Assembly (NCBI GenBank): GCA_026417375.1
Contig: JAOADJ010000032.1
Coordinates: forward strand, 1-64,000
DNA length: 64,000 bases
Reading direction: 5' to 3'
Source of the DNA: Melioribacteraceae bacterium
Lineage (GTDB): Bacteria; Bacteroidota; Ignavibacteria; Ignavibacteriales; Melioribacteraceae
Translations under genes and position numbers: made by a program
Notes under the pieces: generated by a model
Databases searched by the model: none
What the model saw: the letters and a program-made list of their open reading frames with translations, nothing else
What the model was told of the DNA's origin: nothing
In this document: positions 50,566 through 60,426 of the stretch, in pieces
Layout: each line of letters begins with the position of its first letter
Numbering within the stretch: position 1 is the first letter of the stretch

Positions 50566-52458
50566 TTATTTGTTTATAAAACTTTTAACTTTATTAAAAA
50601 TGCCTTCTGAATCTATCTCAAGTAATTTATGAAGTTCTGCCTGAGTTCCATGATCTACAAATTGATCCGGCAAAGCAATTCTTAAAACATCATTTTTAAA
50701 ATTATTATCAGAAAGAAATTCAACTACTGCAGAACCAAATCCACCAATTATACTATTCTCTTCTAATGTTACAATTTTTTTATGTTTATTAGCAATTTCT
50801 ATTAATCTGTTTTCATCAATAGGTTTAATAAAACGCATATTAATAATTTCAGCTGAAATATTTTCTTCATTTAATTTTTTGGAAACCTGAATTGCATATT
50901 GTACCATATTTCCTACTGCTAATATTGCTAAATCATTTCCATCTGATATTTGTTCAGATTTTCCAATTTCAATTTCTTTAAATCCATTTTCTAATTCTAC
51001 ACCAATTGCATTTCCACGAGGATATCTTATTGCAATTGGACCTTTCTTATAGTTGATTGCAGTATATAACATATTTCTTAATTCAGCTTCATCTTTAGGA
51101 GCCATTACAACCATATTTGGAATAATTCTTAAATAAGATAAATCAAACGAACCATGATGAGTCGGACCATCGGCTCCAACTAATCCAGCACGGTCTAAAA
51201 CAAATACAACGTGTAACTTTTGTAAAGCAACATCATGAATAATTTGATCGTAAGCTCTTTGTAAAAATGTTGAGTAAATAGCAACCACAGGAATAACACC
51301 TTGAGTAGCTAAACCCGCTGCAAAAGTAACTGCATGTTCTTCAGCAATTCCAACATCATAATATCTTTCAGGAATTTCTTTTTGCAAATAATCCATTCCG
51401 GTTCCATCAGGCATTGCTGCTGTAATTCCTACTACTTTATTATTTTCTTTTGCAATTTCAACTAATGCTTTACCAAATATTGATGTATAACTTGGGACCG
51501 AGGATGAAGCTTTTATTGCTTTACCTGTTAATTTATCAAATGGTGTTGCAGCATGATATTTTTGTGAGTGTTCTTCTGCGGGTGTATATCCTTTTCCTTT
51601 TTCTGTTAATAAATGAACTAACATTGGACCATTTAAATCTTTGATATGCTCAAATAATTTCACAAGCTGAACAATGTTATGTCCATTAATCGGTCCGAAA
51701 TATCTAAATCCTAATGCTTCGAAAAGCATTCCGGGAGTAATAATTGATTTAATACCTCTTTCCAAACGTAAAGCAACTTTTCTAATTCTATCTCCAAATT
51801 GATCAAGTTTTCCGGTTAAATCCCAAACAGCATCTTTTAATTTTTTATATTCAGGATGGGCAATCATTTCATTAAAATAATTATGTATTTGCCAAACGTT
51901 CGGAGCAATAGACATTCTGTTATCATTAAGTACAACAATCAAATTGCTTTTATTAATACCAGCATTATTCATAGCTTCGTATGCCATTCCGCCAGTCATA
52001 GCACCATCACCAATAACGGCAACTACTTTCTTACCTAAAGAAAGAACTTTACTTGCTTCAGCCATACCAAGAGCTGCACTAATAGATGTTGTTGCATGAC
52101 CAGCACCAAAAGCATCATATTCACTTTCACTTCTTTTTAAAAATCCACTTAATCCATTTAATTGTCTTATTGTGTGAAGTTTTTCTTTTCTTCCTGTTAA
52201 AATTTTGTGTGGATATGCCTGATGTCCAGTGTCATAAACAATCAAATCGTTTGGTGTATCAAAAACCTTATGCAAAGCAACTGTTAATTCTACTGCACCT
52301 AATCCAGCACCAAAATGACCACCAACTTGTGATATTACATCAACTAAAAAATTTCTTACATCGTCACAAAGAATTTTCAAATCGGATTGGCTTAATGATC
52401 TAATATCTTTTGGAGTGTTTACTTTCGATAAAACAGAATATTTTGAAAAGTCATTCAT
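50566..52458 (-). CDS. dxs: 1-deoxy-D-xylulose-5-phosphate synthase
   Basis: 630 residues. Transketolase-like: GGHFGAGLGAVELTVALHKV, the TPP motif VIGDGAMTGGMAYEAMNNAG near 150, DRAGLVGADGPTHHGSFDLS in the pyrimidine domain, and the C-terminal domain with LEENSIIGGFGSAVVEFL. First step of the MEP isoprenoid pathway, in the cytoplasm. In the usual neighbourhood with xseA/xseB. Confidence 0.96.
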   Translation of the reverse strand: MNDFSKYSVLSKVNTPKDIRSLSQSDLKILCDDVRNFLVDVISQVGGHFGAGLGAVELTVALHKVFDTPNDLIVYDTGHQAYPHKILTGRKEKLHTIRQLNGLSGFLKRSESEYDAFGAGHATTSISAALGMAEASKVLSLGKKVVAVIGDGAMTGGMAYEAMNNAGINKSNLIVVLNDNRMSIAPNVWQIHNYFNEMIAHPEYKKLKDAVWDLTGKLDQFGDRIRKVALRLERGIKSIITPGMLFEALGFRYFGPINGHNIVQLVKLFEHIKDLNGPMLVHLLTEKGKGYTPAEEHSQKYHAATPFDKLTGKAIKASSSVPSYTSIFGKALVEIAKENNKVVGITAAMPDGTGMDYLQKEIPERYYDVGIAEEHAVTFAAGLATQGVIPVVAIYSTFLQRAYDQIIHDVALQKLHVVFVLDRAGLVGADGPTHHGSFDLSYLRIIPNMVVMAPKDEAELRNMLYTAINYKKGPIAIRYPRGNAIGVELENGFKEIEIGKSEQISDGNDLAILAVGNMVQYAIQVSKKLNEENISAEIINMRFIKPIDENRLIEIANKHKKIVTLEENSIIGGFGSAVVEFLSDNNFKNDVLRIALPDQFVDHGTQAELHKLLEIDSEGIFNKVKSFINK

Positions 52459-52472
52459 AATATTTCCTCTTG

Positions 52473-52685
52473 TTACTTTATTTGAATATCAAGCTGTTTT
52501 TTTAGTTCGGTTATTTTAATTTCAGCTTCTTTTAATAATGAGTAACAATTTTTTGCTAAAATAATTCCCTCCTCGTATAAATTTATTGAATCTTCAAGAC
52601 TTACTTCTCCACTTTCGAGAAGTTGAGTTATTTCTTCAAGTCTTTTAAGTGAATTTTCAAAATTATTTTCTTTCTTCTTTGCCAT
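52473..52685 (-). CDS. xseB: Exodeoxyribonuclease VII small subunit
   Basis: 70 residues, two helices. FENSLKRLEEITQLLESGEV and the conserved LEDSINLYEEGIILAKNCYS are the XseB signature. The start overlaps xseA by 23 bases. It wraps the large subunit in the holoenzyme. Confidence 0.94.
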   Translation of the reverse strand: MAKKKENNFENSLKRLEEITQLLESGEVSLEDSINLYEEGIILAKNCYSLLKEAEIKITELKKQLDIQIK

Positions 52686-53853
52686 TAATATTTATTTCTC
52701 CATCATAAAATTTTATTGAAAATGTTTTTTCGCTTTTAAATTTTTTTAATCTACCTATAATTTTTTTTTCTTGTTTAATATAAACAAATCCTCTTTTCAA
52801 AATATTTTCAATATTAAAAGAATTTATTTTATTGTTTTTCAATTCTAAAATATGAAAATAATTTTTGATTTTATTTTCCATTTCATTGTTAAATACGTAA
52901 TAAAGATTATCTAATGTTTGATATCTCATTTTAATGGAATCATCAAATTGCTTAAATCCGTATGAATTAACATAATTATTTATAATGTTTTTATTTTCTA
53001 AAATTTTTAAATCTATGGAAGATGATAGATTATCAATGAAATTTTCAAGGTAAATTAACAAATCATCTTTATCAGGAGTAGCTAATTCAATTGCAGCAGT
53101 TGGCGTTGCAGCACGAAGATCAGCAACATAATCAGAGATTGTAACATCAACTTCATGACCAACTGCACTGATAACAGGAATATCTGATTCAAAAATTGCT
53201 CGTGCAACAATTTCTTCGTTGAATGCCCACAAATCTTCAAGAGATCCACCACCACGACCAACTATAATTAAGTCAACTTCATTCAACTTATTAAAAAGTT
53301 TTATTGAATTTACAATATCTTCCGCAGCTCCTTCACCTTGAACTTTGGTAGGACAAATAATTAACTCAACAAGAGGAAATCTACGAGTTGCAACGCTTAT
53401 CATATCCTGAAATGCAGCTCCATCAATTGCAGTTACAATACCTATTTTTTGAGGGAATTGTGGAATTGGTTTTTTATATTTTGTATCGAACAGGCCTTCA
53501 TCATTTAACTTTTGTTTTAGTTTTTCAAAAGCTAATTGAAGTTCCCCAACTCCAGCAACTTTCATACTTTTAACATCAATTTGATAATTCCCTCTTGGAG
53601 GATAAACGGTAATTCTACCTGTTACAATAATTTTCATTCCATCTTGCGGAGTAAAAAAAACATAATTATTTAATCCGCGCCACATAGTACAATTTATTTG
53701 AGCATCATTATCCTTTAGAGTAAAATACCAGTGCCCCGAAACATGAGCTTTGAAGTTTGAGATTTCTCCGATAACATTTATTTCAGAAAAATTGCTTTCT
53801 AATGTTTCTTTAATTTTGCCTGTAATTTCAGAAACAGATAATATTGAATTCAT
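52663..53853 (-). CDS. xseA: Exodeoxyribonuclease VII large subunit
   Basis: 396 residues. N-terminal OB fold (VIGEISNFKAHVSGHWYFTL, then CTMWRG), then the catalytic region with GAAFQDMISVATRRFP, VGRGGGSLEDLWAFNEE and SAVGHEVDVTISDYVADLRA. A coiled-coil segment of about 280-345 is shorter than in E. coli. Degrades single-stranded DNA from both ends. Confidence 0.95.
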   Translation of the reverse strand: MNSILSVSEITGKIKETLESNFSEINVIGEISNFKAHVSGHWYFTLKDNDAQINCTMWRGLNNYVFFTPQDGMKIIVTGRITVYPPRGNYQIDVKSMKVAGVGELQLAFEKLKQKLNDEGLFDTKYKKPIPQFPQKIGIVTAIDGAAFQDMISVATRRFPLVELIICPTKVQGEGAAEDIVNSIKLFNKLNEVDLIIVGRGGGSLEDLWAFNEEIVARAIFESDIPVISAVGHEVDVTISDYVADLRAATPTAAIELATPDKDDLLIYLENFIDNLSSSIDLKILENKNIINNYVNSYGFKQFDDSIKMRYQTLDNLYYVFNNEMENKIKNYFHILELKNNKINSFNIENILKRGFVYIKQEKKIIGRLKKFKSEKTFSIKFYDGEININGKEERK

Positions 53854-53858
53854 ATCAG

Positions 53859-54689
53859 TTAAAAATTAAGTGAAAAAAAGTTGGAGTAAAGCCCAACTGA
53901 AAATTCATAAAATTCTTTTCTATTTTTAATTGGTTGTAAGTTGTATCTATATTTAGTAAAAAATGTGAAAACATTTTCTATTTGGAAAAGTCCAAGCGAT
54001 AATTCAAAACCAATTCCATTATATCCTTTTAAATTACTAAAGTATGATAAACCGGCTGATATATATTTAATTTCAGAAGGTAGAATTAAATGCTTTAAAT
54101 GAAATCGTATGATATTTTTTGTTTCTGCTTTTAAATAGTGTGAATATTCAAATGAAAAATAATTTTGTGGATAGTTGTACCCATTTCCATAAAAATTGTA
54201 AAGTGGAATTTCTTTACTCAATCCTAAAAATTCCTTACCATTTATAAAAGCATAATCAAAAGTTGGTATAGCAAAAACTAATCCACCAATACACATTTTT
54301 GTGTAATCAAAATTTTTAACTTCCTTAATTATTATATCTTGTGGTAATTCAACAAAATAATTTTCACTCGTAAAAGATGAATTATTTTTCATCGTTAATG
54401 TTATTTGATATGTAATCACTTCAGCTATAAAATCATTTTCATTTAATTCAATTTCAATTTTATGTAAATCATTGTTTTCTTTAGATACAATAAAATTTTT
54501 TAATTTATTCAACTTTAAAGTTGATTTACAACTATCTGAAGTGCTGAATGAAAGAAAAAATTTGTGTGGCTTTTCTTGAGTTATATAAGAATCAATTATA
54601 AAAATATCAACATTTGGGTTTTCTGTAATTTCTTGTGCAAAACTTTTTGAAAAGAATGAAAGCAAAAGAATAAATAATAACTTTTTCAT
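53859..54689 (-). CDS. Secreted protein of unknown function
   Basis: 276 residues, not recognised. A Sec signal peptide covers residues 1-18 (MKKLLFILLLSFFSKSFAQ, cut probably after SFA). The rest is rich in Tyr, Phe and Asn with alternating strand-like segments, and the chain ends in Phe (YSNFFSLNF), as do outer-membrane beta-barrels. A barrel or outer-membrane-associated fold is inference. It lies five bases before xseA, divergent from surE. Confidence 0.6.
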   Translation of the reverse strand: MKKLLFILLLSFFSKSFAQEITENPNVDIFIIDSYITQEKPHKFFLSFSTSDSCKSTLKLNKLKNFIVSKENNDLHKIEIELNENDFIAEVITYQITLTMKNNSSFTSENYFVELPQDIIIKEVKNFDYTKMCIGGLVFAIPTFDYAFINGKEFLGLSKEIPLYNFYGNGYNYPQNYFSFEYSHYLKAETKNIIRFHLKHLILPSEIKYISAGLSYFSNLKGYNGIGFELSLGLFQIENVFTFFTKYRYNLQPIKNRKEFYEFSVGLYSNFFSLNF

Positions 54690-54765
54690 AAACCTAATTT
54701 TTTATTAACAAAAATAATTTTTTTTATCAAGAAATTAGTATAACTGATGCAAAAAATAGTTTTAT

Positions 54766-54773
54766 TATATTTG
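54766..54773 (+). promoter_or_regulatory. Candidate -10 box for surE
   Basis: TATATTTG, an exact TAnnTTTG match, 27 bases before the surE GTG. No convincing -35 box lies at the right distance, so the call rests on the -10 alone. Confidence 0.45.
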
Positions 54774-54800
54774 CAGCATTCATAATAAGGTGAGAGAAAA

Positions 54801-55568
54801 GTGAAAATACTAATTTCTAATGATGACGGGATTAATTCTCCCGGTTTATTTGTATTAGCTAATGAACTTAAAAAAATTGGTGAAGTTACAATTGTGGCTC
54901 CTTTAACAGAACAAAGCGCAGTTGGTCATGCAATAACAATGAAATATCCACTAAGAGTTACAGAAATATTTAAGAATGGCAATTTTTATGGTTATGCAGT
55001 TGATGGAACTCCTGCTGATTGTATAAAAATGGGAATTAGAAACATAATGAAAGAATCACCTGATATAGTTGTTTCAGGAATTAATCTTGGTTCGAATGCT
55101 GCTATAAATATTATTTACTCCGGTACTGTATCCGCCGCAAGAGAAGCTGCTATTATGGATGTTCCGGCAATTGCTGTTTCAGTTGCAAGTCATACAGCAA
55201 AACATTTTGATTTCGCTGCTAAGTTTTCTGCTAAGCTTTCACAAATTGTTGTAAACAAAGGTTTACCTAATGGTACTCTCTTAAATGTAAATGTTCCAGA
55301 TTTACCCGAAAATGAATTAGCTGGGGTATTAGTTACTTATCAAGGTAAATCTAAGTGGGACGACATTTATGAAGAAAGAATTGATCCTTATGGAAATAAA
55401 TATTATTGGTTAACAGGAAAATTAATCGAGACCGACAAAGATTTAAAGCAGGATCATTTCGCTCTGAAAAATAATTATGTTACAGTTACACCTATTCATT
55501 TTGATTTAACAGATTATAAAACTTTCGAAGAGCTAAAAAATTGGAATATTGAAAAAATTAATGATTAG
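54801..55568 (+). CDS. surE: 5'/3'-nucleotidase SurE
   Basis: 255 residues from a GTG. The metal-binding start ISNDDGINSPGLFVLANELK, then APLTEQSAVGHAITMKYPLR, VDGTPADCIKMGI and VSGINLGSNAAINIIYSGTV are all family motifs. It dephosphorylates nucleoside monophosphates, with links to stationary-phase survival. First gene of a plus-strand operon. Confidence 0.95.
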   Translation: MKILISNDDGINSPGLFVLANELKKIGEVTIVAPLTEQSAVGHAITMKYPLRVTEIFKNGNFYGYAVDGTPADCIKMGIRNIMKESPDIVVSGINLGSNAAINIIYSGTVSAAREAAIMDVPAIAVSVASHTAKHFDFAAKFSAKLSQIVVNKGLPNGTLLNVNVPDLPENELAGVLVTYQGKSKWDDIYEERIDPYGNKYYWLTGKLIETDKDLKQDHFALKNNYVTVTPIHFDLTDYKTFEELKNWNIEKIND

Positions 55569-55574
55569 TTAATA

Positions 55575-57701
55575 ATGAAATTAATTCTTGGAATAGAAAA
55601 TTTATTTTTTGTGTTTGATGCAAATAAATACTTTTTACTTGGTTTGGTTTTAATTACAATTTTATTTTCTTTTTTTATTTATAAATATACTGTTCCAAAT
55701 ATCACCAAAACGAAGAAAATATTTTTAACTTCCGTTCGAAGTTCAATTCTAATTTTAGTCTTATTACTTCTTTTTGATACATCAATAAATTTTATAAATA
55801 AAATTGAGCAAAAGTTATTTACTTATGTTTTTATTGATAACACAAATTCAATTGTTACAAAGGATAGTTTAAGCAATTCAGATAAAATTGTTTATCTTTT
55901 AAATAATATTTCTCAAAAAGAAAATGGAAATGTTAAATATTTTTCTTTTGGGAATAATGTTGAAGAAATAAATAATTTTTCTTCACTTAAATTCAATTTA
56001 CAAGGGACTAATTTTAATTCACTTTATAATTTTATCAATAAAAATAAAAATGAGATTAAGAATGTTTTAATAGTTAGCGATGGTAATATTAATGAAGGTG
56101 AAGACCCAACTTATTATTTTGAAAAGTTACAAATACCAATTTTTTCAATTGGAGTTGGAGACACAACATCACAAAAAGATATTGAGATTAAAGATGTAAT
56201 TTATAATCAGTTTAATTATGTTAATAAAGAATCAAAAATAGAAGTGATAATTTTAAATAGTGGATTTGGTAACAAAAATATAAATGTAAAGTTATTTGAG
56301 GAGGATAAATTAGTTTCGCAAAAAATTGAAATATTAAATTCAGAGGGATTTAATAAAATTTATTTTACCATAAAACCAACCAAATCGGGTGAAATCAAAT
56401 ACAGAATTGAAATTGATAAATTCGGAAATGAAATTTCATTAATTAATAATACTAAAATTTTTTATATAAATATTTTACCATCAAAAATTAAAATTGCATT
56501 AATATCAGATGTCCCAAGTAATGATGTCTCCACAATTTACAATTCACTTAAAAAAGATGAGAATTTTCAAATAAATAAATATTATAAAATTACTGACACA
56601 AAATTTTGGATTGAACCAAAAGAATTTCAAATAGATAGTTCTGATATTTTATTTTTTATAAACTTTCCAACAATAAATACAACACAAAATGAATTGAATA
56701 AATTTTCTGAAATTATTAGTAAAGGGAAACCATATTTCATTTCCATTTCAAACTATACATCGCTTGATAAATTATATTTCTTAAATCAAAGTTTACCTTT
56801 AACAATAAAGCCAAGTATTTCTGAAAGCAGAAAAGTTCAACCAGATATTTTGTTAAATGAATATACTTCATACTTTTCTCAATTAACAAGCAGGAATGAT
56901 ATATGGAATAAATTAGCTCCGATTGATCAAGTAAATTTTACTTTTCAATTGAAAACAGATAGTAAAACTTTAGTTAAATCTTTTTTTAAAAATGCTGATT
57001 TAGAAACTCCATTAATCTCGATCAGGAATATTGGAAATGAAAGAGTTTTTTTATTTAATGGATATAACTTTTGGTATTGGAATTTCCAAAATGTAGAAAA
57101 TAATCAGGATTTTGTTTCAAATTTTTTTATTGAGATTGCAAAGTGGTTAAACCAAGCTAAAAACAAAAAATATTTTTCCGTAACCACAAACAAAAAATAT
57201 TTTTCACAAAATGAACAAATTGAATTTAGAGCTGAGTTATATGACCAAACTTTTAATCCAATTGATACAAGTAATGTATTATTAAAAATAAATAACGATA
57301 ATGAAATAAAACTTAATCCGATTGGAAATGGGATTTATGCAGGTGAGTTTAACCCAGAAACAACTGGTGAATACTTTTACGAAGCATCTAACAGCTATTA
57401 TAAAAATAACTACTCAAAACAAAATGGAAGATTTTTCGTTTCATCTATTCCTATTGAAAAAACTTCATTTGGTTTAAATGATAAATTTCTAAAACAAATT
57501 TCATATTCAACAAATGCTAAATATTTTTACATTGATGATAAAAATTTTCAAATTGATGAACTATTGAGTTTTAATAATATTAAACAATATTCAACTACAA
57601 AGACAGAATTAAAATTAATTAATGAAAAATATTTTTTAATAATTATTTTATTTTTGCTTTTACTTGAATGGTTTATTAGAAAAAGATCTGGAATGATATA
57701 A
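55575..57701 (+). CDS. Membrane-anchored VWA-like protein of unknown function
   Basis: 708 residues. Two N-terminal membrane segments (about 20-39 and 50-70) and one C-terminal segment (about 686-702). Between them a von Willebrand A-like domain (about 82-200) shows MIDAS-like residues Asp88-x-Thr90-x-Ser92, Thr145 in QGTNFNSL, and Asp169 in LIVSDGNINEGED. A long region follows with beta-sandwich character and a stretch resembling the class I amidotransferase-like part of large BatA-type proteins. Very Asn/Lys/Phe-rich. The partner and role are unknown. Follows surE by six bases. Confidence 0.6.
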   Translation: MKLILGIENLFFVFDANKYFLLGLVLITILFSFFIYKYTVPNITKTKKIFLTSVRSSILILVLLLLFDTSINFINKIEQKLFTYVFIDNTNSIVTKDSLSNSDKIVYLLNNISQKENGNVKYFSFGNNVEEINNFSSLKFNLQGTNFNSLYNFINKNKNEIKNVLIVSDGNINEGEDPTYYFEKLQIPIFSIGVGDTTSQKDIEIKDVIYNQFNYVNKESKIEVIILNSGFGNKNINVKLFEEDKLVSQKIEILNSEGFNKIYFTIKPTKSGEIKYRIEIDKFGNEISLINNTKIFYINILPSKIKIALISDVPSNDVSTIYNSLKKDENFQINKYYKITDTKFWIEPKEFQIDSSDILFFINFPTINTTQNELNKFSEIISKGKPYFISISNYTSLDKLYFLNQSLPLTIKPSISESRKVQPDILLNEYTSYFSQLTSRNDIWNKLAPIDQVNFTFQLKTDSKTLVKSFFKNADLETPLISIRNIGNERVFLFNGYNFWYWNFQNVENNQDFVSNFFIEIAKWLNQAKNKKYFSVTTNKKYFSQNEQIEFRAELYDQTFNPIDTSNVLLKINNDNEIKLNPIGNGIYAGEFNPETTGEYFYEASNSYYKNNYSKQNGRFFVSSIPIEKTSFGLNDKFLKQISYSTNAKYFYIDDKNFQIDELLSFNNIKQYSTTKTELKLINEKYFLIIILFLLLLEWFIRKRSGMI

Positions 57702-57704
57702 AAA

Positions 57705-58109
57705 ATGAGCTTTATAAAATTCACAAAAGAAGAAAAAACAAACTTTGCATTAATTGACAAACAACATAAACATTTTGTCGATTTAGTAAACAAACTTTAT
57801 TCATCTTCAATAAATTTTAAATTCGATGACACAGATAAACTCTTTAATCAATTAATAGAATATCTTTCCTTTCACTTTAAGACTGAAGAACAATTAATGC
57901 AAGAAACAAAATTTGAAGGTTATTATTCTCATAAACTTGAGCATGATAGATTTTTAAGAAAACTAAATAAAATCTACAATTCTTTTATTAAAAATAAATT
58001 TGAGTTGGATAAAGACTTTTTTCTCACTTTAAAAAATTGGTTTAAAAATCATTTAGAACTAAATGACAAAAAAATGGGGAATCATTTTGTCAAAATGGGA
58101 ATTAAATAA
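57705..58109 (+). CDS. Bacteriohemerythrin
   Basis: 134 residues, single domain. All seven di-iron ligands of the family are in place: His21, His57, Glu61, His76, His80, His116 and Asp121 (the last two in HLELND). Such proteins bind O2 reversibly for sensing, storage or delivery. The ATG is three bases after the preceding stop. Its 3' end overlaps the next gene. Confidence 0.9.
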   Translation: MSFIKFTKEEKTNFALIDKQHKHFVDLVNKLYSSSINFKFDDTDKLFNQLIEYLSFHFKTEEQLMQETKFEGYYSHKLEHDRFLRKLNKIYNSFIKNKFELDKDFFLTLKNWFKNHLELNDKKMGNHFVKMGIK

Positions 58110-58848
58110 TCATATAAAATCTCTTATTGATTATATTTTTCCAAGATTCTGTATTTCCTGCCTTCGAAAACTTTCTCTTTCAGAAATTGTAGTTTGTAAA
58201 AATTGTTTAGAATCAATAAAAAATATTTCAGCTGAAGAATTAAAACTTGAATACAACAAAAAATTCAGTAAAGATAATTTTGTAGATGATTTAAAATCAC
58301 TCTACTGGTTTGAAAAAGATAAAATTCTTCAACATATTCTTCATGCATATAAATATGATAATAAAATTTACATTGGTAAATTTTTGGGAGAATTGATTTA
58401 TTCTAATCTTTATGATGAAATCAAAAAATGGAATATAAATTTAATTATTCCAGTTCCACTTCATTCATTAAAAAAAGCACAGAGAGGATTTAATCAATCA
58501 TATTTCATTGCTAAAAGTCTTTCTAAAAAAATTAATATTCCTATAAACACAAAAATTATAAAGCGAAAAAAATATACAGAAACTCAGACAAAAATGAATT
58601 TACTTGAGAGGAAAGAAAATGTAAGAAATGCTTTTATTGTTAAATCAAAAAGTAAAGTCATCGATAAAAAAATAATATTAATTGACGATGTAATTACAAC
58701 AGGTGCAACAATTAATGAATGCGCAAAAGTTTTAAAGGAGAATGGTGCAAAAAAAGTTTATGCTATTTCAGTTGCTATACCAATAGATTACATTCTGTCA
58801 GGTGCTGAAACACCTAAAATTGATAATCCATTTCTTAACACAATTTGA
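58063..58848 (+). CDS. comF: ComF-family phosphoribosyltransferase
   Basis: 261 residues from the ATG at 58063; a TTG at 58087 with a GGGGA site six bases upstream is an alternative start. Either start overlaps the hemerythrin gene. Cysteine pairs CISC and CKNC form the N-terminal zinc ribbon; IPVPLHSLKKAQRGFNQSYF and the PRPP loop IILIDDVITTGATINECAKV are typical. In transformable bacteria ComF is needed for DNA uptake. The last 20 codons run over the end of argS on the other strand. Confidence 0.85.
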   Translation: MTKKWGIILSKWELNNHIKSLIDYIFPRFCISCLRKLSLSEIVVCKNCLESIKNISAEELKLEYNKKFSKDNFVDDLKSLYWFEKDKILQHILHAYKYDNKIYIGKFLGELIYSNLYDEIKKWNINLIIPVPLHSLKKAQRGFNQSYFIAKSLSKKINIPINTKIIKRKKYTETQTKMNLLERKENVRNAFIVKSKSKVIDKKIILIDDVITTGATINECAKVLKENGAKKVYAISVAIPIDYILSGAETPKIDNPFLNTI

Positions 58849-60416
58849 GTAGCAATTACCAAAGAGATTCTTGCTTCAGCAAGATTTTTTTCGCTACCAA
58901 TAATTCTACACTCAGTATAAAACTTATGAAATGTTGAAGCAAGTTCTTCTAAATAGTTTGATATTTTGTGAGGCTCATAATTTTCTGCGCTAACTAAAAC
59001 GACTTCCGGAAATTCAAAAAGTTTTTTAAGTAAATCTTGTTCTACTTCTGAAGTCAACAAATTTAAATTATCAAATGATGGATTCAATTTTTCATCTTTC
59101 GTCATTCTTAAAATTGATGCAATTCTGGCATGAGCATATTGGAGATAAAATACCGGATTTTCATCAGATTGTTTTTTTGCAAGTTCAAGATCGAAATTCA
59201 AATGACTTGTCATGCTTCGCATAATAAAAAAGTATCTAACTACATCAGCACCAACTTCATTAATCAATTCTTCAAGAGTAATATAGTTTGCCTTGCGGGT
59301 TGACATTTTAACAACTTCACCTTTCTGAAGTATAGTTACAAACTGATGAATTAAAACTTTCACTTTATTAGTATCGAACCCCAAAGCTCTAAGACCAGCA
59401 AGAACATCAGGATAAGTTGCATTATGATCTGAACCAAATAAATCAACCATCAAATCGTAACCTCTTTCAAATTTATTTATATGATAAGCAATATCTGGCA
59501 GTCGGTAAGTTGGTTCACCACTTGATTTGACTATCACTTTATCCTGATCATTTCCCAATGCAGTTAATTTTAACCAAACAGCATTATCTTTTTCGTAAGA
59601 TAGATTTAATTCAGAAAGCTTATCTAACAATAATTTTATTTTTCCTTCTTCATAAAGTGAATGTTCATTAAAAAAATTATCCATATTTATTTTAATGGAT
59701 TTCATTGTTTTGATTATATCATCAAAAATTTCTTGCTCAGCTTTCTGTTTAAAAATTCCTTCTGCCTTTTCGTTTTTAATTGATTCGCCATATTCATCCA
59801 ATAATTTTTTAGCAATATCCTTGATATATTCACCTTGATAATAGTCATCTGGAAATTCAATTTTTTCACCAAGCAATTCTAAAAATCTCAATCTTACTGA
59901 ATCTCCTAAAACACGCATTTGTCTGCCAGCATTATTAAAATAATATTCACGTTCAACTTTATATCCAATCCATTCTAATAAATTTGCAACAGTATCTCCA
60001 ACAACTGCATTTCTTCCATGACCAACAGTAAGTGGACCTGTTGGATTTGCAGAAATAAATTCAACTAAAGCTTTTTTGCTTTCATACTTATTGGATTTTC
60101 CATAATTATTATTTTCTTCAATAATTTTTTTAATAATTGTTGGCAGATAATTTTTTGTAAAAAAGAAATTAATAAATCCTGGTCCAGCTATTTCAATTTT
60201 GTCAATTATATTATTGTCATAATCAAAATTTGAAATTATTTCATCAGCAATTTCTTTTGGATTTCTTTTTAATTTTTTAGAAAGTATCATCGCAGCGTTG
60301 GTAGAATAATCGCCATGACTTTTCTGTGAAGGAATAGAAAAAAATAAATCAATATCTTTTAAATAAGGTAACTTTTCAGATGTATTATTAAACAAATCAA
60401 TTAAATATTTTTTCAA
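58788..60416 (-). CDS. argS: Arginyl-tRNA synthetase
   Basis: 542 residues. Class I: the HIGH-type motif is in NPTGPLTVGHGRNAVVGD near 120, KMSTRKANYITLEELINEVG takes the KMSKS place, and a DALR anticodon domain ends the protein with LSILGVSAPDRM, the usual family terminus. The N-terminal ArgRS add-on domain is present. The stop lies inside comF on the opposite strand. Confidence 0.97.
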   Translation of the reverse strand: MKKYLIDLFNNTSEKLPYLKDIDLFFSIPSQKSHGDYSTNAAMILSKKLKRNPKEIADEIISNFDYDNNIIDKIEIAGPGFINFFFTKNYLPTIIKKIIEENNNYGKSNKYESKKALVEFISANPTGPLTVGHGRNAVVGDTVANLLEWIGYKVEREYYFNNAGRQMRVLGDSVRLRFLELLGEKIEFPDDYYQGEYIKDIAKKLLDEYGESIKNEKAEGIFKQKAEQEIFDDIIKTMKSIKINMDNFFNEHSLYEEGKIKLLLDKLSELNLSYEKDNAVWLKLTALGNDQDKVIVKSSGEPTYRLPDIAYHINKFERGYDLMVDLFGSDHNATYPDVLAGLRALGFDTNKVKVLIHQFVTILQKGEVVKMSTRKANYITLEELINEVGADVVRYFFIMRSMTSHLNFDLELAKKQSDENPVFYLQYAHARIASILRMTKDEKLNPSFDNLNLLTSEVEQDLLKKLFEFPEVVLVSAENYEPHKISNYLEELASTFHKFYTECRIIGSEKNLAEARISLVIATQIVLRNGLSILGVSAPDRM

Positions 60417-60426
60417 AATTTCACCT

